Shown: positions 60,548 to 64,000 of the stretch, piece after piece
How the letters are laid out: each line of letters opens with the position of its first letter
Numbering within the stretch: the stretch's first letter is position 1
From: Datura wrightii
Taxonomy: Eukaryota; Streptophyta; Magnoliopsida; Solanales; Solanaceae
Direction: 5' to 3'
DNA: 64,000 nt
Assembly: GCA_035772735.1 (NCBI GenBank)
Contig: JASDFA010000016.1
Location: 172,675,001 to 172,739,000 of the forward strand
Notes under the pieces: model-generated
The model's database searches: none
Seen by the model: only the letters and a program-made list of their open reading frames with translations
Told to the model about the DNA's origin: nothing
Made by a program: the position numbers and the translations under genes

Positions 60548-63470
60548 CCAGAAAAAATATAATAAAAACCATAATTATTACCATGGTCGAATTGATCAAA
60601 AAATTTTTTATTTGCTTACAGATATCTATAAATAAGATCTGATTACAAAAAAATAAAACTAAAAATGTAAAGATAAAATCTAGGAGGAAGTAAAATAAAT
60701 AAAAAGCTTCAATTTACTTATATAGCAGGAGCACGAAAAAAAAAAGGAAAAAATAATGGAAAACGAAAGAAAAAGGAAAAACATAATAAACAAAAAATAA
60801 CCCCAAAACAAAAGAAGATCAAAACTGTTTTATTTAATGATAAGAGAATATTAATTTTGAATAAGTGACTCAATATATTTAACTTTTAATTATTTAAAAT
60901 ATGTCTTATTGGTCCTGTCATATAGAAAATATATTATATTTGGCACTATTTGTAGAACAATATATAGAACTGTCAAATACAGTGTGAAGCAGCAACAAAT
61001 AAATTTAACAGAACATATGAAGCGATTACTAATTATACTAAACTAGCAAATTTATTCGTATTTCGCACGATCAATATTAAAATTATTATATTCTCATTAT
61101 ATTATATTTAATTTTCTCATATTGTCTTATTAAATACTAATAAAGTGTAGGTATATTTAGAAATATAAAATAAATAATAATTTTTATATTTTTTAAAAAT
61201 ATTTTAGTAGATTTATATTAAGGTATTTATTGTGATATGATCAAGTACAATATCTTCAAAATTATAAAATACACTTATAAAAAATATGTATTTATATCAA
61301 TACGTGCTATTTCAAATTAATAAAATATAATAATCATAAATTTCTTTGCAATAATTTACCTAAGTACACCTCACTACGAATTTGAATATTTGCATTGCAA
61401 AATGATATCTTTTTAATCTATAAAACTTTTTTTTAGATGATTATTTAAGAAAAATAATTATATTTTAGTTAAGAAAATGTATTTGATGATAGGATTTTTG
61501 AAATTTAAACTAAAATTAAATGATATCCTAATATCATAATTTATCATAAATAAATATTCAATTCATAAAATATAAAATTTATAATACCTCATTAAAATTA
61601 ATAGAGTAAGTATTCTATTATTATTGATCTCCTCTTCTCTTTTCAGTTTCTAAATTTTTTTTTTTATAGAATTATAACAAAGACTCTAATTTTGATCCAA
61701 ATAAATAAATAATTAATTATATTAAAATTACAAAAGTAATAAAAAATATCTATATACATAGATCTAAGAAAGGTGTCAGCCTTTTAAAGATTATCTTTCA
61801 TGCTTGATTGTCCATTTCTAACACTTATGAATTCCTTCAATTTCTGGGATCTATATATGTGCTCACATGTTAAGAAAAAATCAGGCTCTTCATATGACAT
61901 TAAATAATATTCTAAAATTTTAAATTTTAAATTTATATGGTTAATAATAGATTGACAGAAAATTTGCTATCTTATGAATCTCGTGCTCAATAAAAATAGA
62001 TTTACAAACTCCAAAAGAAATAGAAAAAAGTAAAACAAATCTAAAAGATACGTGATTAATTTGAGAGTGAAATTATAGAATACAACATCCTTTCAAATAG
62101 TAAAACAACTATTGTCTTCTTACTCAACAACAAAACCTTTTGACTGTATCAATTGCCATCGTTGTATTCATTCAATGATTTTCACTTCCATCACCCTTGA
62201 ATGACCTGACTTCTCCTTCTCTTTCCTTTATTTTCTTGTCCTCTTTATCAGATAAACCTATAACCAATAGGCAATACGTCAGCATAAACACTGCAAAAGA
62301 AAAAAAAAGATCGAATGAGAAGAAAAAAAATTGAATTTTTAAAAGTTCTCTTTATAATTTTAATTTTATAAATTGAATAAATAGTGATATATTATTTTTT
62401 TCAGTTAGCTCTAACATATTTCATATTATCGATTTGACAAAAGAAGTATTTTGCAAGAATAAAATGATATTAAGACTATATTGATATTATACTACATAAT
62501 AACTTTACATATACAATTACTCGGTAAGACAACTTTTTTTTTTTGGTAAAAATAACAATTATTAATAAAAAAACATATATGACCGAACTTTTTGTTGATT
62601 ATAATCATAAATTATGAAGCTTTTTTTTCTGTAAATTAATTAATTTTTTAATCATCATATATATTTTTGTATCCTCCATGTGTTATTGTGCTTATTCATT
62701 GAAGCATCATTAATAATTTACAAAAAAAGTATCTTTTTACTTTTCCATTACTAAAATAAAAAATAGGAAATATTACTCACTTCAGTTATTTTTTTAATAT
62801 TTGAGTGATTTAATCCATATATAATCTGAACATATAAAAACAATCTCATGATGAATATACTTTACTCAAAATGTCTATATTCCAAGTAATAGAGTAAAAA
62901 CATATATTTCTAACTAACAACTCTTTAGATACATAATTTTAAAAAAAAACTATTTCACAAATTTTAATCGTTTTCTAATTTTAAGTTTTATAAACATAAA
63001 ATTTTAGCATTCAAATTTAGATATATTTCTATCCATTGTTTTATTTTGAAAATAAAAAAAGAGGAATAGATTTCACGAAACATTATTCTTTTAGTCAGAA
63101 GTGAAAGTAAGAAAGAAAAAATTTAATTAGAATTCTTTTCACAAAATGTAAAGAAAAAACAGAAGAAAATTTTAATTTATTTTTTGACGATAGAAATATG
63201 TCACGTCATCTTACCAAACACTCACCCTATATATACATACATATATTCTTCTTTATATCTTTTAAATTTTCTAGTATTTATTTTAGAGATAAGAAAAATA
63301 AACAATAAAGCAACAAAAAAGAATAAGAAAGAGGGAGGAAGTTTTAAAAGTGACAAAAGGAAATTAAGACACAAATTCAAACGTTTCAGATTAGATTTAA
63401 AAATGAGAACTGTACGTATTTTTTTTTTAAATTTTATTTTATAAATATACTCCCCTTTACTTTTTTATTT
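60548..63470. other. AT-rich intergenic DNA
   Basis: No gene, RNA or clear transposon seen on either strand. Long A and T runs and ATTATTAT-like low complexity. A 86-codon frame at 63184-63444 is Lys-rich low complexity and probably not coding. Confidence 0.55.
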
Positions 63471-63473
63471 CTC

Positions 63474-63539
63474 TTTCTCATTTTAAAAAATGAGAAGAAC
63501 TGTACATTTCTCATTTTAAAAAATGAGAAGAACTGTACA
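63474..63539 (+). repeat. Exact 33-bp tandem duplication with palindrome
   Basis: Two identical units (63474-63506, 63507-63539). Each contains the inverted pair TCTCATTTT / AAAATGAGA and then AGAACTGTACA. A related AAAATGAGAACTGTAC lies upstream at about 63400-63415. Confidence 0.95.
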
Positions 63540-63673
63540 TACCCTTTTCTTTTCTTTATACTCCTTCTATTTACCCTTTTTTTTCCTTTCTATTTCCTTG
63601 CTCAAAGATAAACTCTTTTCTTTTACTACTCCTAATAAATCTGTATACTACACTATTTCGTATAAATATACAT

Positions 63674-63674
<1 letters not shown>

Positions 63675-63740
<66 letters not shown>
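63675..63740. repeat. CT/TA compound microsatellite
   Basis: (CT)n at about 63675-63708 followed by (AT)n to 63740. Confidence 0.95.
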
Positions 63741-63742
<2 letters not shown>

Positions 63743-64000
63743 GGTGCATTTTCATTATACCTTTTTTTCCTTTTCTCTACCTTCCTCTCTTAATTCATTA
63801 TTAATGACCATAACATAAACTTCATCTTGTATCAATTTCCTCGTAATTACTAATCTTCCATAGATAAAATAATCTCAACACTAATATACGAGTTAGCATG
63901 CTAAAGAGGTATTGAAAAAGATGCAACAAATAGACATAGAGATATAATAGATCTTAACAAAAATGAGATATGTACATCTGACCAAATAAAAAAATTTAGA

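Noticed and set aside
61035..61060. ACTAG plus weak hairpin resembling a minus-strand Helitron end
   Set aside because: The stem is only four bases with an eight-base loop and no 5' end was found.

Overview
This is plant nuclear DNA from a eudicot. I infer Solanaceae, from the ZEITLUPE protein sequence, the RTE-type tail ending in TTG repeats and the Stowaway MITE; I cannot name a species. It contains one intact host gene, a ZEITLUPE/ADAGIO-type blue-light receptor F-box gene on the + strand (40586-54957), split by a single 12.5 kb intron. Almost everything else is transposable-element DNA, mostly decayed and nested.

Left part (1-36634) is a stack of LTR retrotransposons. A decayed + strand Tekay/Del-type chromovirus tail (integrase end, chromodomain-like stretch, polypurine tract, LTR from 1463) is broken by a minus-strand solo chromovirus LTR (2304-14327). 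That LTR is split by element 1 (2964-12746, target duplication CAAAG). A second minus-strand chromovirus (about 15905-29956, with tRNA-iMet primer site and 5' LTR) is split inside its gag by element 2 (16943-26740, target duplication AGCAT). A hAT transposase remnant, an ACC-rich low-complexity tract and another solo LTR (34236-36634) follow.

Elements 1 and 2 are the most unusual content. They belong to one family: identical LTR length (1,419 bp), tRNA-Asp primer binding site, a gag-protease frame of Athila/Tat type, and a second ORF near the 3' end. Neither has any reverse transcriptase, RNase H or integrase between protease and the second ORF. Both copies have target duplications and share the same architecture, so this is a non-autonomous lineage presumably mobilised in trans. 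In both, the second ORF is bracketed by copies of the polypurine-tract motif. It is preceded by 40-bp hairpin modules like those upstream of the LTR TATA box, and by plausible splice sites.

Middle part (36635-40585) is AT-rich intergenic DNA with a Helitron-like 3' end, a diverged tandem repeat and a TA/CA/TA microsatellite. The ZTL intron holds L1, RTE, Stowaway and LTR-like fragments. The right part (54958-64000) is the ZTL 3' flank, a decayed Ty1/copia element of TAR type ending in a short 3' LTR (60248-about 60547), then AT-rich sequence with microsatellites and a 33-bp duplication.
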